Made by a program: the position numbers and the translations under genes. Below the pieces are notes generated by a model. The model saw nothing but the letters and a program-made list of their open reading frames with translations, was not told the DNA's origin and made no database searches. Shown one piece after another: positions 1 through 10,849 of a stretch of DNA of 64,000 nucleotides. Within the stretch, counting starts at the first letter, position 1, and each line of letters opens with the position of its first letter. Source of the stretch: Crossaster papposus (taxonomy: Eukaryota; Echinodermata; Asteroidea; Velatida; Solasteridae); the NCBI GenBank assembly GCA_037893245.1, contig JBAIAA010000019.1:1240001-1304000 (forward strand). Reading direction: 5' to 3'.

Positions 1-167
1 CAAAGTAAGGCGTTTCCTGGTTAAACAGACAATCGAGGAAGTGTCGGCGTAGCTGCAATTCAAATTGATCCATTCGGTTGGGGTCCAATTCATGGGTACA
101 TGGTATCAATTAGAATTTGAAGAGGAGACAATAGGGGAATGGATTGGGGGTCTAGGTTCGGAGTGAA

Positions 168-500
168 GAATCCTTCCACCCATATCTGAACTTAAATGTG
201 GAATCCGGAGTCCGAACAAAGCAGCGATGCAAATAGTTAACAGCTAACTATTTGCATCGCGACGTTGCGGTCGGAGGATCCACATTCACTTGGTGAATCT
301 GGTCACTGTGAGAGAGGACGGTAAGTCGAAGACGCATTTGGTTTGTGGCTCCGAGGACAGGTAAGGTCCCATTTTTTTTTCTCCGCACCTGTCCTATAGA
401 CGGTCCTTCTGTTTGGATTCTAGTTTCTACGCCTGAATCCTTCCACCCATATCTGAACTCAAATGTGGAATCCGGAGTCTGAACAAAGCAGCGATGCAAA
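168..500. repeat. duplicated ~70-bp segment with inverted copy and palindrome
   Basis: The text running from 'ccttccacccatatctgaac' to 'gcagcgatgcaaata' occurs at about 170-238 and again at about 438-500. An inverted, diverged copy starts near 250. At 224-260 GCGATGCAAATAGTTA and its reverse complement form a hairpin with a very short loop. This looks like a small foldback repeat. No protein is supported here. Confidence 0.6.
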
Positions 501-2588
501 TATTTTTATTTTTTAAGTTTACTATTTTTTAAGTTTACTATGGCATAAAGGCGCAACTTTTGAAGAAAACGAAAACGTATCTGTTGCTGACGGTTAGCAT
601 TGCTTGTCTGTGGTTTAACAAGTATTTCGGGCATTCACTGGATCACTGTATTCCTTAAAAACAATTAAGTGCTTATAAGTGCGTTTACTCCCCGGGGTTT
701 GGGCCAAACAGAATGCGATTTTTGGTCAGACTATTATTTCAACTCGCGTTCGAGCAGTGACGTACAATTTCTCTACGTTTGTTGACAAGGATGCGTAGTC
801 ATGCATGCAACAAATACAGTGTTATAAATAATAGGCGACCATACCACCTATAAAACAAAATCTTCTTTACAACTCTCAATGCCAGGAATTACGACTTATT
901 ACGACATTACGACACATTTACGACTTAGTATTCCACATTGCCAACCATTTTTATTAACTTCTAATATGTAGACAAATTATTAGTGTCATCTCTATCTACA
1001 TGCTTTATGAATAATGAGCAAGGCATAATATTATAAGTATGGGCTTTATTCACGAGTCGGCCATATTGAATTGACAGTGAGGCAACAATTTCTTGTTTGC
1101 AACTCGGGGATATGAATGACCTAAAGTTAATTACCAATGAAAAATTGTCTTCTCAGATGAATATTGTTTTTTTGACTAAACATTAACCTTATTGTTTTAT
1201 GCCACATTTAACAAAAAAATATTAAAAGTGAGGCTAAAACGCAGAAATAGTCTGGCACCATCCCATTCAACAGTTCACAATTCATAAAACGCACAAAGGA
1301 AACACAACCAAAATGGCTTCCTCGTGAATATGGCCCATTGCATTTTGAACGTTGTCAAATAAAACTGTTACATTTTCTTCTTTTGTGTAACTACTCTACA
1401 CGCGGTGCATAACAACGGCAATCCAAACAATGAGGTTATGAACTTGATTACTTTATGTTAACCTCTTTTGCAGTTTTCTTGATTAAGTGGTGAATTAATC
1501 TGTCAACAGAATGAGCTATGCTGTTGACGGTAAGATAAACGTAGCTAATACTCCGGCGACCATACTCAATACGTATAGTATTGTACTTCTACGATTTTTT
1601 TTTTTGTCAAACACTTTATTAAAATTATAGTACATTGCTCTTGTAACTTTGACTTCGCTAAATAGTCAATTTAATCATATTAAGTACCACAGCTATTAAT
1701 ATTTGTGCATACATTTAAGATGAACTGGTATAGACGTGCAGAGAAAGATGTTAAAGATAAATATTAATTGTTTGCACGGTACTTACATAATATGTATTTA
1801 TATAAACAAGGGTAATAATGAACTACTGAGTAAGACGATAACATTTTAAACTAAAATGGTTTTAAAGTAACCATTACTCCCAAATGATCTAGACCAACGC
1901 TCATAATCGAAATATAATTTAGACGTCTTGTACAGAAATTAACGTTTTAGAAAATTAATACATCAATATGTTCATTTTCATACAAGATATATCAGCACAT
2001 AACAAAACCATGTTTAAGGGCAGTTATTTTCACCGCAACAAATAGTATACTTTAGTTTTAGTCATATTCTATTTAGTGCCACAATTCGGTAAATTTCGGC
2101 AAATATTTAATCTAATATTTAATCACCGCATCGTTCGGTTTCGCGCGAATTTTAGTGCTGTTCTAAATATTGTTCAATTTCGTTTTCTGATTACGCCAAA
2201 ACAAATACTCTAATTTCAACAAAATAACCATCCAAATTATTATCTGCTCGAACAGCATTTGAATTCGAAGAGAGAATCGATGCTATTCTGAAACTGAGTG
2301 CTTGCCTGTTGTATTACAATGAGGCCTACAAGTCTATTACCAAACTATCCAGAAATAGATCGACTCTGTATGTCAGAGGTGTACTTTGTTTTGCTTTTCA
2401 GCCACAGGATGTTTACCATTGTACATTTTTTTTAAGGTGATGCAAAACATTGCCCTCTGGCTCTGCCATAATGCGTAGAGTCTATAGCGGTTAATTTGAA
2501 TAGTTTGGTAATGAATTTTAGTTAAAACCTAATTTTAATGCAATTTGCAATTAGTACTCAGTTTGAGAATATCATCTATTTAGCCAAA
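501..2588. other. AT-rich intergenic stretch without recognised gene
   Basis: I see no supported exon, RNA gene or mobile element. It is the 3' flank of the minus-strand discoidin gene. A minus-strand AATAAA is present at about 1613-1618 and could be a distant polyadenylation signal, but nothing else supports it. Confidence 0.4.
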
Positions 2589-2735
2589 TTAAGTAGGGCG
2601 ACATCCCAGCAACTCCAATTGCAGACGAACATACCTATTCCAATCAGTAGGCTCGACGCGAACCACAGTCCCCACAACGCTTTCGTCAAACATGTTAATG
2701 ACAGCGTTGAATCTATCGCTGTTACCATTGAACTC
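2589..2735 (-). CDS. terminal exon of mucin-like/discoidin gene: C-terminal end of an F5/8 type C domain
   Basis: On the minus strand a pyrimidine-rich tract ending TTTGTTGCAG precedes an exon that reads EFNGNSDRFN, then VVRVEPTDWN, then LQLELLGC, and stops at TAA (2589-2591). These are the family's final strands: the F-x-GN-x-D motif, the 'VR(V/I)xPxxW' strand, and the closing 'LxLELLGC' whose Cys normally pairs with the first Cys of the domain. The exon begins in phase 0, as required by the preceding exon at 3762-3934. Discoidin domains bind glycans or phospholipids outside the cell; the ligand cannot be told from sequence. Family assignment is strong. Whether this stop is the true gene end depends on no further donor being used. 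Confidence 0.85.
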   Translation of the reverse strand, partial: EFNGNSDRFNAVINMFDESVVGTVVRVEPTDWNRYVRLQLELLGCRPT

Positions 2736-2839
2736 CTGCAACAAAGACACAGATTATACGTTTTATTATTGTTTATAAGCGAGACAATACTGGAAGAGGG
2801 GAAGTAATTCCTCGAAATTATAGGTTTTCCCGGCTATTT

Positions 2840-3375
2840 TAAAACATTTGAAATTCAAATTCACTAAATCTCACACTCAATTTTCGCCACAGAAAAAAGT
2901 CACACGCTTTAAATAAACCAATGCAGTCATTTATCATTCAATTTCAACGTTTGGTCACCCTTTGTAACACCATGTTGATAATATTTGTCATTACAAATCA
3001 AATTGTCTAAGCAACAGCTTAGACGAATTTGATCTGTAATAACGAATATTGCCCGAGTAATTGTTTGAATGGAGTGACCCAACTTTGAAATTCAATGGTA
3101 AATGACTAAATTAAATTGGTGAATTAAAAGCGTGTGAAAAATTTCCTTGGACAAAATGATAGTTCGTGATAGTTCGTAAATTTGAATTAAATTCAAAATT
3201 TGGTCACTCTATTTAAACATTGTCTTAGAAATATTTCTAATTATAGATCGAATTTATCTAAGCTGTTGCAGAAAGGCAGCATTTACAGATCGATTTTGTC
3301 TGAAATTAATGTTAACTGAATTAGTCTGATGTGTGCTTGACTCAATCACACACTGGACCTATTTAGTTAGCATAA
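2840..3375. repeat. palindromic interspersed element, copy 1
   Basis: Left and right halves are imperfect inverted copies ('tcacacgctttaaat' against 'aaaagcgtgtg', 'ctatttagttag' type ends), with the centre near 3010 (TGTCTAAGCAACAGCTTAGAC). A second copy at about 61160-61880 is interrupted by another element. It sits in the 3762-2735 intron of the discoidin gene. Confidence 0.55.
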
Positions 3376-3524
3376 CGTTTAAAATTGATTGATATCAGAC
3401 AAATTTTGTTGGCGGCCTCCCAAATGGTTCGAGGGGCCTACTCATTGCATCCTGGTGTTTATGACTTCCGACTAACGCCCTCAAACAAAGATACTGACAA
3501 TTTGGAAGACCGCAAACATAGGGC

Positions 3525-3595
3525 AGAAAAGCTTGGTATGGCGCTGGTTCGGTATTCAGGAGGTCGCAGGTTCGAGTCCCGCCTTGCCAATTTGT
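3525..3595 (+). repeat. tRNA-like SINE head fragment
   Basis: A B-box-like GGTTCGAGTCCC follows a weak A-box-like stretch. Flanks do not form a tRNA acceptor stem, so this is read as a SINE relic and not a tRNA gene. Confidence 0.45.
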
Positions 3596-3761
3596 TTTGT
3601 TCACTTGGAAATTTCAAGTAAACATTCTTGGTAGTTTTTCCCCATTGGTCAAACTTGATAAAGGCGAAAACTGTTGTGAGGTACGCCGATGCCTTTATTT
3701 TATGATACAAATAAAAGGCAAAATGTTGCGGGTCGAGGCAGCAACATAAAAAGAACATTAC

Positions 3762-3934
3762 CTTGACGTTTCCGATTGCATTAGTCACGTGTTCAGGGGG
3801 AAGATGTAGCATCTGTCTGATAGGCCACCTTGTACTTCGTTACGTATGCATCGTAAACCCAGTAGCATTTTGTGATGACACCAGACACCACTGTACTTTC
3901 TATCAGGTTCACCTGGATCCAGGAATCGTCATTA
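3762..3934 (-). CDS. middle exon of the F5/8 type C domain, with one-base frameshift in a G5 run
   Basis: A pyrimidine-rich tract and CACAG on the minus strand precede NDDSWIQVNL, followed by VVSGVIT, DAYVTKYKVAY and, in a shifted frame, EHVTNAIGNVK, ending at donor AAG|GTAATG. WIQV-(D/N)-L, the 'VxGVIT' strand and the 'VTxYKVxY' strand are core discoidin motifs. The frame is lost at the homopolymer 3796-3800 (GGGGG on the plus strand). With four Gs the exon reads through and the 173-bp exon becomes 172, entering in phase 2 and leaving in phase 0, exactly as its neighbours need. Either the base is a sequence/assembly error, or this allele is a pseudogene. Confidence 0.82.
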
Positions 3935-4046
3935 CTGTGCACCAAGAGTGAAGGGAGATAAGAACAATGACGTGAACACGCTCCGCAATCAAACCCACGT
4001 TGATCAGGAGAGAATTAGAAATTGGCAACAAATTAGAACGAATAAA

Positions 4047-5277
4047 TAGTCAAGGGAAAATACTTAATTTTGTTTTGTTGACCTCACACAAATTGTAATA
4101 GAATATTTGTCACCACAGTGCACTTCTATAACGTCCCTAGAATGACATACTAATAATGTCTAAAAATCCAAGTGGTTAAAATATAACTAGTTTGTTTAAA
4201 TCGTTAATCCCTGCAGCGTATTATGTTTATTCCTATATTTGGGTATATTATTATTATTATTGTTTTTAAAGTTTATTTGGGTGATTCTACTTACACATCT
4301 TTACTTCACTAACATTTTCTGAAGCAAGTGACTGAATAATTATGAAAATATAGTAATGGTCCAAAATGACTACAATTATACCCTATAACTTGCACGCATT
4401 TACCTTGTCTCCAGATATCATCAAGTCGTCAGTATTGACAAGCTTCAAATTCTCCAAGTTGCCTACTGGCACAGTTATCCTATTAAAACCTAACTGAAAA
4501 TCATATGAACAATGATAACACTGTGATATTTAGCCCAGCAAACAAAAACTAGGGGGAAATGGTGTGTCCATAAATTGGGTTAAAAGATAAGTGAAGGGTT
4601 GCCTAAGGTTAGAGACTTGAACAAGTTCAAGGAAACCCCCCAAATTAAAGAATTGTGTTGCTTACAATAATACATATCTACTTTAAAATGTATTTTGGGA
4701 ATTTTCTTGAACTTGTTCAAGTCTCCCATGTTAGGCAACCCTTAACTACTTTTTAGCCCAATTTATGGACACACCATTTTTCCCAGTTTTTGTTTGCTGG
4801 GCTAAATATCACAATGTTATCATTGTCCATATGATTTCCCATAAGGTTTTAATCTGATGACTGTGCCAGTAAGCAACTTGGTGAATTTGAAGCTCACCAA
4901 TACTGACTACTTGATGATATCTGGAGACAGTGTAATGTGCGCACATTTATTGGTTCACGAAGTTGTCATTTTGGATAATTACTATGTTCACATAATTATT
5001 CAGTCACTTATATGCTTTAGAAAATGTTATTGAAGTAAGGATATGCAAGTAAAATCACCAAAATAAACTTTTCAAAAAAGAAATTAATAGACCCAAATAT
5101 AGGAATAAATATATTGAGCGAAAGGGAATAACGATTTATGCAAATTAGTCATATTTCCACCACTTGGATTTTTTTAGATTCTTAGTATGTCATTCTAGGG
5201 ACATTATATAAGTGCACTGTGGTGAAAAATATTTTAATGCAAATTGTGTGAGGTCAAAACCTATTTTCCCTAGACTA
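4047..5277. mobile_element. 1.2-kb foldback element (two ~600-bp inverted arms)
   Basis: The left arm from TAGTCAAGGGAAAATAC and the right arm ending GTATTTTCCC-like ...TAGACTA are inverted copies along nearly their whole length, meeting near 4665. Ends match as TAGTCNAGGGAAAATA. No ORF of note is present. It lies within the discoidin gene intron between exons 5708-5852 and 3762-3934. A half-element (one arm plus the centre) is at 59586-60240. Confidence 0.8.
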
Positions 5278-5707
5278 AAAACTACTGAAGCCTCTTCAAG
5301 ACTTTTGATCTTTCAAGTTTCAATACACTTCATATTATTGGTACCGGTAGTTTTTCTTGTTAGGTTTACTGTCAGTGCTAGTTTGACTTTCCTACGTTAA
5401 CAAGAAAATAATTTTATTTTCTATTTTGTCTCGGACTAAATTGAATGTGCCAGAGTTGAACAAAATTGAATGAAAAATAATTCTGTATAAATAGCTGGGA
5501 CAACCTATACTACAGCAATAGAAAGGTACTAAATTAGGGTAGTCTGAAAAGTAAAACAGAAATGTGGGTGTCTGCGTTTGTCATGCTTAGGCAGTACGGG
5601 GGTCTAAAATATCGGCATTTTGTGCGTACATCATTGGCGACTCCTTTAGTGATGGGTGTTATTAAGCGACGGTTAACAGTTTCCTTATAGTTCCCTTTGA
5701 TACCTAC

Positions 5708-5852
5708 ATCGATGGTCCCCATACACCGTTAAAGTTGAGTCGTCCCTCCCAGGCAGAACAACAGCTACAACTACTGGACGCACTGATCTGATCATCGGTG
5801 ATTGCCTTACTCTCCATTCCCAGAGGCTCTGGGTTCAGACACACAGCTGTTG
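5708..5852 (-). CDS. first exon of the F5/8 type C domain
   Basis: The minus-strand reading is TAVCLNPEPLGMESKAITDD, then QISASS, then AWEGRLNFNGVWGPS. This is the family's opening block, 'C-x-x-PLGMES-x-I-x-DxQIxASS', and the 'GRLNF-x-G-x-W' loop. The acceptor is a long T-rich tract ending TTGGCAG (exon starts 5852, phase 1). The donor is TCGAT|GTAGGT (exon ends 5708, phase 2). Phase 1 matches the donor of the repeat exon at 6267 and phase 2 matches the next exon at 3934. An alternative start is the ATG at 5877-5875, which would give a short hydrophobic leader (MVLFFLLAATAVC) and a stand-alone secreted discoidin; the strong acceptor makes splicing the better reading. Confidence 0.83.
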
Positions 5853-6266
5853 CTGCCAAAAGAAAAAATAAAACCATATCGGTGTATAAATGTAAATTCT
5901 TCCCCCCCCCCCCCCCCCCCCCCACCACCACCACCTCACCTAAACAGACAAACAAATGGGCTCCTAAATTATTATTATCAAATTGCCATACGCAGATAAA
6001 GAATAAAGAATAAACATACAGATTTCAAAACATTCAGGGGATGTCTGGAACTCTCCTAGTCCCCCTCCTCCCCCCCTTTCACTCCCCGAACCCCACACCC
6101 CACCCCACCCTACCCTAACCCACCTAACGCTGAAAGCTTGATATGCGCATGCAACGGAAAGCGTGAGTATCATGGCAACATGTTCTCGGGCCTGAAACGT
6201 AGTCATAATGTTGTAGTCATAATAATAGTATTTTTTTTGTAAACATTGTATTAGATAACATCTTAC

Positions 6267-7019
6267 TGATCGCCGGACTCGCAGTGGCCGCTGGACTGTC
6301 AGGGGTCGCCGGGCTCGCCGTGGTCGCCGGGCTCGCCGTGGTCGCCGGGCTCGCCGTGGTCGCCGGGCTCGCCGTGGTCGCCGGGCTCGCCGTGGTCGCC
6401 GGGCTCGCCGTGGTCGCCGGGCTCGCCGTGGTCGCCGGGCTCGCCGTGGTCGCCGGGCTCGCCGTGGTCGCCGGGCTCGCCGTGGTCGCCGGGCTCGCCG
6501 TGGTCGCCGGGATCGCCGTGGTCGCCGGGATCGCCGTGGTCGCCGGGATCGCCGTGGTCGCCGGGATCGCCGTGGTCGCCGGGATCGCCGTGGTCGCCGG
6601 GATCGCCGTGGTCGCCGGGATCGCCGTGGTCGCCGGGATCGCCGTGGTCGCCGGGATCGCCGTGGTCGCCGGGATCGCCGTGGTCGCCGGGATCGCCGTG
6701 GTCGCCGGGATCGCCGTGGTCGCCGGGATCGCCGTGGTCGCCGGGATCGCCGTGGTCGCCGGGATCGCCGTGGTCGCCGGGATCGCCGTGGTCGCCCGGG
6801 TACAGTTGAAGTAAGCTCGAATTTCGTCGGAGTCCTCGCTGAGTAGAAGCTCGTCCAGGTAGTAGGGCGCTTTTTGCTGGTATGACGAAGCAGGGATGCG
6901 CATCCCGCCCAGACGCACAGCGGTGCATTCGCATGGATCTTTGTACGGTAGGAACCAACGGGGTGGGGTACCAGACTGTGGGTTGTACTCCAATCCAATG
7001 AAGCAGATTTGATGACATG
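6267..7019 (-). CDS. exon with Cys-containing segment and 27 Thr-rich mucin-like repeats
   Basis: The minus-strand acceptor GCTGGCAG opens the exon at 7019 in phase 1. About 70 residues follow, with Cys at several positions (CHQICFIG, KDPCEC, AYFNC) and an acidic, ordinary-looking composition (DELLLSEDSDEI). Next come about 16 TTAIPA and 11 TTASPA repeats, preceded by an N-glycosylation-type NCT. The exon ends ATCA|GTAAG at 6267 in phase 1. Thr/Ser/Pro repeats of this kind are typically O-glycosylated stalks. Splicing to 5852 gives ...SPAITTAVCLNPEPLG in frame, so the repeats would form a stalk before the discoidin domain. The N-terminal Cys segment is not recognised. The same array is open in the other frames (GDHGDP, RRPRRS), but only this frame joins to the discoidin exons. 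N-terminal exons upstream are not located. Confidence 0.72.
6305..6796. repeat. 18-bp coding minisatellite, 27 units
   Basis: The plus-strand unit is GCCGGGCTCGCCGTGGTC (about 11 units) changing to GCCGGGATCGCCGTGGTC (about 16 units), with no intermixing of the two types. It encodes TTASPA/TTAIPA on the minus strand. Being a multiple of 18, length changes keep the frame. Confidence 0.95.
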
Positions 7020-7144
7020 CTGCCAGCACTTACGTAAAAATGCAAATAAATATATATACAAATTATATTAACAATTATGCCACCGGTGTCAACTGACCAA
7101 GAAGAGCAATTCTCATAACGATTTTTGGCAGGGTTTGCACATCT

Positions 7145-7440
7145 AGAGTTGGACAATGTGTGACAGCATTGCAGAATGAGCGGTGGCAGCTTTTTAGGTG
7201 TTGTCATTTTTTTCTTCAAAATGGCCGCCAATATGTTTGTTACCGGATCAATTATGTGGTAACAAGCATTATTGGCGGCCATTAAACAAAACGAAAACGA
7301 TGATAACACTCAAAAAGCTGCCACTGCTGCAATGCTATCACATTTTTTCTAACGAGGGTTCCATTCCTTGCCCCAAAAATATCATGATCATCACTAATTA
7401 AAGCATGCGCAATATGCGCAAAGAGTTCGTATATTATAGA
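7145..7440. repeat. interspersed repeat with ATGGCCGCCAAT inverted ends, copy 1
   Basis: ATGGCCGCCAAT at 7221 faces its reverse complement ending at 7282. The downstream text 'aaaaagctgccact' and 'aagcatgcgcaatat' recurs at 10085-10740, where the internal palindrome spans 10106-10168. Non-coding. Confidence 0.6.
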
Positions 7441-8999
7441 GTCTTTTTTGCAAATTCACGCAAAAAACGGCTCATGCGCCTGGACTTTTGTCGGAAACGA
7501 TCGGAAATTTGTTGATGAAATATCCATACGGCCTGCACAAACTACGCCTACTCGCCTGTGGAGAGCTACGTACAGGGTACAACTGACTATACAGACTATA
7601 GGTAGGCGCTGGGCGCGGCACTGGGGAACGCTGATGAGCTTCGTGCTCTGATTGGATAGTTCTTGTTTGATACTCCGCCTGTGCCGAGTATATAGGTAAT
7701 AAGTGATCTTGGTCTCCACTGTTTTTATAAAGGTTTTTAGATCCTTGTATAACAAAAACACGGTGGCGTGGTTGCAACGTCGGAAACGTTTCCATGCATT
7801 TTCAGCTCAAAAAGCCAGGGAAAAGTGGCTAGGAAGTGCCTCGGATTGAACCACAGGGCATCTAGAATCTAAATTTTCTCGGAGTCTGGTGCCGCCACAT
7901 TCAGGGAACATTATTGTATGCCTTTTAATAGTTAAATCACCTAGAGCGATTACATAAAACAAAGTATACCTGCAAAACAAATTAAAACAAGTTCATTAAG
8001 TTAAAATTGGAAGTTAATTTTAGTGACACTTTGAGGAGAAAATTCAATCGGTCAGGTATAACCGCAACACCACAAATGTCACACTTTGGGACCCATCTTA
8101 TTTAAAGACTGACCCGAATTTCATTGATGTTAGTGCACGTTATTTATTACATGATTGGAATGGTATAAACAGGTTTCTATTCATTATTCGAATGGAGTCG
8201 ATTGGGAACCAGATACCAGATATAACTTTTTTGCTCCATAATTGTTTGATTCACTGCAGCGCGCAGTGCCGAGAATGAATGATTTAAGAGCTTCTTCATG
8301 TTCGTTACTCGTAAACCTACGCCTAACCATCAATCGTCGCATTTAATAAAGGGAACGTATATACTTTTTGCAACTATCCAAAACAAATAACCAACCAAAT
8401 TATTGTTTATCAGCTTACATGGTGTCAAGAATTAAAGACTCCCTGTAAAATTATTCCTTCAGATATGCTGATTTTGAAGAAATAATCAAAAGAAGTTACT
8501 AATAAGAAGTCTAAATCTTATAAATGTTATTTTCTCGAAATATAGACAGCATTCGCAGAGCTAAACCTTCGTCAGGTTAGTTAGATTTGTGAAAACTGGT
8601 GCTGCTTCAAACAATAAACAATCACAACTGACAAATTTTACAATTTTAAGTGCAGTCAGTGACAGATAAGTGTCAAGGGGGGAGGGGGAGGGGGGGGGGG
8701 GGGGGAGGGGGTTTAAATGTCGATGAAAAGGCCAAACATAAAAATCTACCATTACAATTTATAATTCAGTATTCAATGGGGATAATTCACAAAAGAGCAG
8801 CCATTACCAGCCTGCCATCTGCCTCGTCGTTTGGACAAAATTGCCAAATTATGTGTCTAAGCATGAACAGAACTGAATTGATAGTTTTCATTCTTCTATT
8901 AAATTTTCGTTGTGTCCTCCACAGAAGCGCAGCATTCAACGCTGGATATAATTATGTGTCTATGTGTAATAGATACACAAAGGCGAATTCAGAACAAAA
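7441..8999. other. no recognised gene; G-rich tract at 8677-8710
   Basis: No exon with a family match or good splice-site pair was seen. Parts (around 7810-7870) recur at 62630-62700, so at least some of it is repeat. The G-run at 8677-8710 is nearly pure G. Upstream exons of the mucin/discoidin gene might lie here but I could not identify one. Confidence 0.35.
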
Positions 9000-9003
9000 T
9001 TAA

Positions 9004-9326
9004 AGGTAGTATACACCATTGGTCATTGCTTGAATTATCATGAATGAGTAGTTTTACAATCATGGATGCCGAGAAAAGCACGAAAAACAGCGGTTTGTTT
9101 CAACCGGCGTCGAGCAGCTATTCTTATGTTATCTTTGGGTTTTTTTCGCGATCGCCGTCCGGCGATTCTTTATTATAAAATTATATTTTTAGGAATAATT
9201 ACAGGATATCTAGCGCAATCATTTTGCTGGATGCCTAGAATCAACATTTACTTTCAAATGAGTAAGATAATTCTTAATAATTTGGTAGTAGATATTGTTG
9301 ATATCTGCAAATGGTGTATCCTACCT
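9004..9326. mobile_element. TTAA-flanked MITE, AGGTAG family, copy 1
   Basis: Ends AGGTAGTATACACCATT and AATGGTGTATCCTACCT are inverted, and both sides carry TTAA (9000-9003 and 9327-9330). A related copy is at 60286-60658, sharing 'ggatatctagcgcaatcatt'. TTAA duplication is typical of piggyBac- and Kolobok-type transposases; none is encoded here. Confidence 0.75.
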
Positions 9327-9604
9327 TTAAGGCATATAAAACCTTTGCAAAATCAAGATTTGCCGTTCAAATTGCAAAATGTGAAGACAGTGGTTGGTAC
9401 GAGAGGGGGACGCTAGGTAGCGCTAGGTAGCGAGGCGCGATATTTTTTCCTGAACCTTTTGGGCAGATTTAGTAAATTATTCGGTAGTTTGGATGAAAAG
9501 TTATGTATATTCATCGGAATAAAACATGACGTCACAGTATTACTGTTATTTAGTTAACTAGTTACATTAAATCACTTTAAAGAACAGCTGTTGTCGAGCT
9601 GCTT

Positions 9605-9690
9605 GCTATACGTAGTGTAGTGGATTTTGGGAATGTTTATGAATCAAAGATCCCTGGTTCGAATCCTGTTGTAGTTCACCCTGTTTTTTT
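9605..9690 (+). repeat. tRNA-like SINE head fragment
   Basis: GTGTAGTGG resembles an A box and GGTTCGAATCC is a clear B box, but acceptor-stem pairing is absent. Read as a SINE relic. Confidence 0.45.
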
Positions 9691-10084
9691 GTCTAGTCAA
9701 ATTGATATCTTTGGAGCATTTTTAATTTAAGGGGAAAAAGAGACCTAGAACCTAAGTGTTGTAGAGTGATCAAGGCAACTACTGAATAACTTGATTTAAC
9801 CTTTGGCCCAAGTTGTTAACAAAAGTCAGTGGTAGGTGGATACCACGATACAAGCATGAAATTTGACTCGGAGTATATGAGAAAGATATTTGGCTGTAGG
9901 GCCATCGCAGATATGACCTTTGAAAATATAGGTAGAATAATATAGAATGGCAGCCATTTTGATTTGTTTTTTGAATTGCCTATTCTGACCGCAAATCTGC
10001 AAAATTATCCCTATCAACCCCAAGACATTACACGGGCTTTGGTTTGCACAGTTTGGGGCCTAACGTGTTCAGTTAATTACCAGG

Positions 10085-10740
10085 CACTACCACAATCTAA
10101 AAACTATGGCCGCCAATTTTGATTGTTTCTGGATTAATTATGTGGTCACAAGCATTGTTGGCGGCCATTTTAAACAACACAAAAACGATGATATAACTCA
10201 AAAAGCTGCCACTCTTGAATTGCCATCACATATTTTCTAACGAAGGCCCCCCCCCCCCCCCACTCCCCAGCTGATGGCCTATCAGGGGGACGGCGTATGA
10301 CGCAAACCATTCGACTCTGCCGTGCAACACTGTAATAACATAATGTGTAATTTTACCCAAAAAACGCTGACAACACAGTTGTCTGTTATTTCATTTAACT
10401 GATGTGTAAAATATAATCACATATTTTTGTGTAATTATAAAAAAAAAAAAAAAAAGGTTGTTATCGTTAATAACATACTAATTTATTTTAGCAAAATACA
10501 GAGAAACCGTAACATTTTAACGGCCTCCATTTTGTCTGTTTACAGAACGGATTATTTAATTGGGACCGCGTGCAGGGCCCTAGAACACACGCCGTACGGT
10601 AATTGGCTTCGCACTACGTACTCGCTGGAGTCAAGTTTGGTAGGTTAAAACCGTACAACCATGGTGACCGTTCACTCTCCTAAATATCATAATCGTCACT
10701 AATTAAGCATGCGCAATATAATGAGTCCGTAATAATGCTA
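10085..10740. repeat. interspersed repeat with ATGGCCGCCAAT inverted ends, copy 2
   Basis: Matches 7145-7440 in the inverted ends, in 'aaaaagctgccact' and in the 'aagcatgcgcaatat' block. Contains a poly-C run at about 10247-10261 and a poly-A run at about 10440-10455. Confidence 0.55.
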
Positions 10741-10849
10741 AAATGATAATGCCTGGACTAATGACCTGTGGCGATGTTGTTATCTCGTATTAGTTGGCAT
10801 CTTGTATTAGTTGCATTGTCAAAATAGGAATATAGACTGGTTTGATTTT

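Noticed and set aside
3525-3595. Functional tRNA gene
   Set aside because: B box is present but no acceptor or anticodon stem can be paired; same for 9605, 55500 and 58520.
5875-5877. Start codon giving a signal peptide directly before the discoidin domain
   Set aside because: Not excluded, but the hydrophobic codons are a T-rich tract ending in CAG, an excellent acceptor with the same phase as the upstream repeat exon.
6284-6814. 176-residue plus-strand VAGLAV/VAGIAV frame
   Set aside because: By-product of the minisatellite; no start context, splice sites or flanking coding sequence.
6299-7309. Collagen-like GDHGDP/GDHGEP frame across the 18-bp array
   Set aside because: Gly-X-Y periodicity follows from the 18-bp unit. 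The upstream part of this frame has no coding character, and only the TTAIPA frame joins in phase to the discoidin exons.
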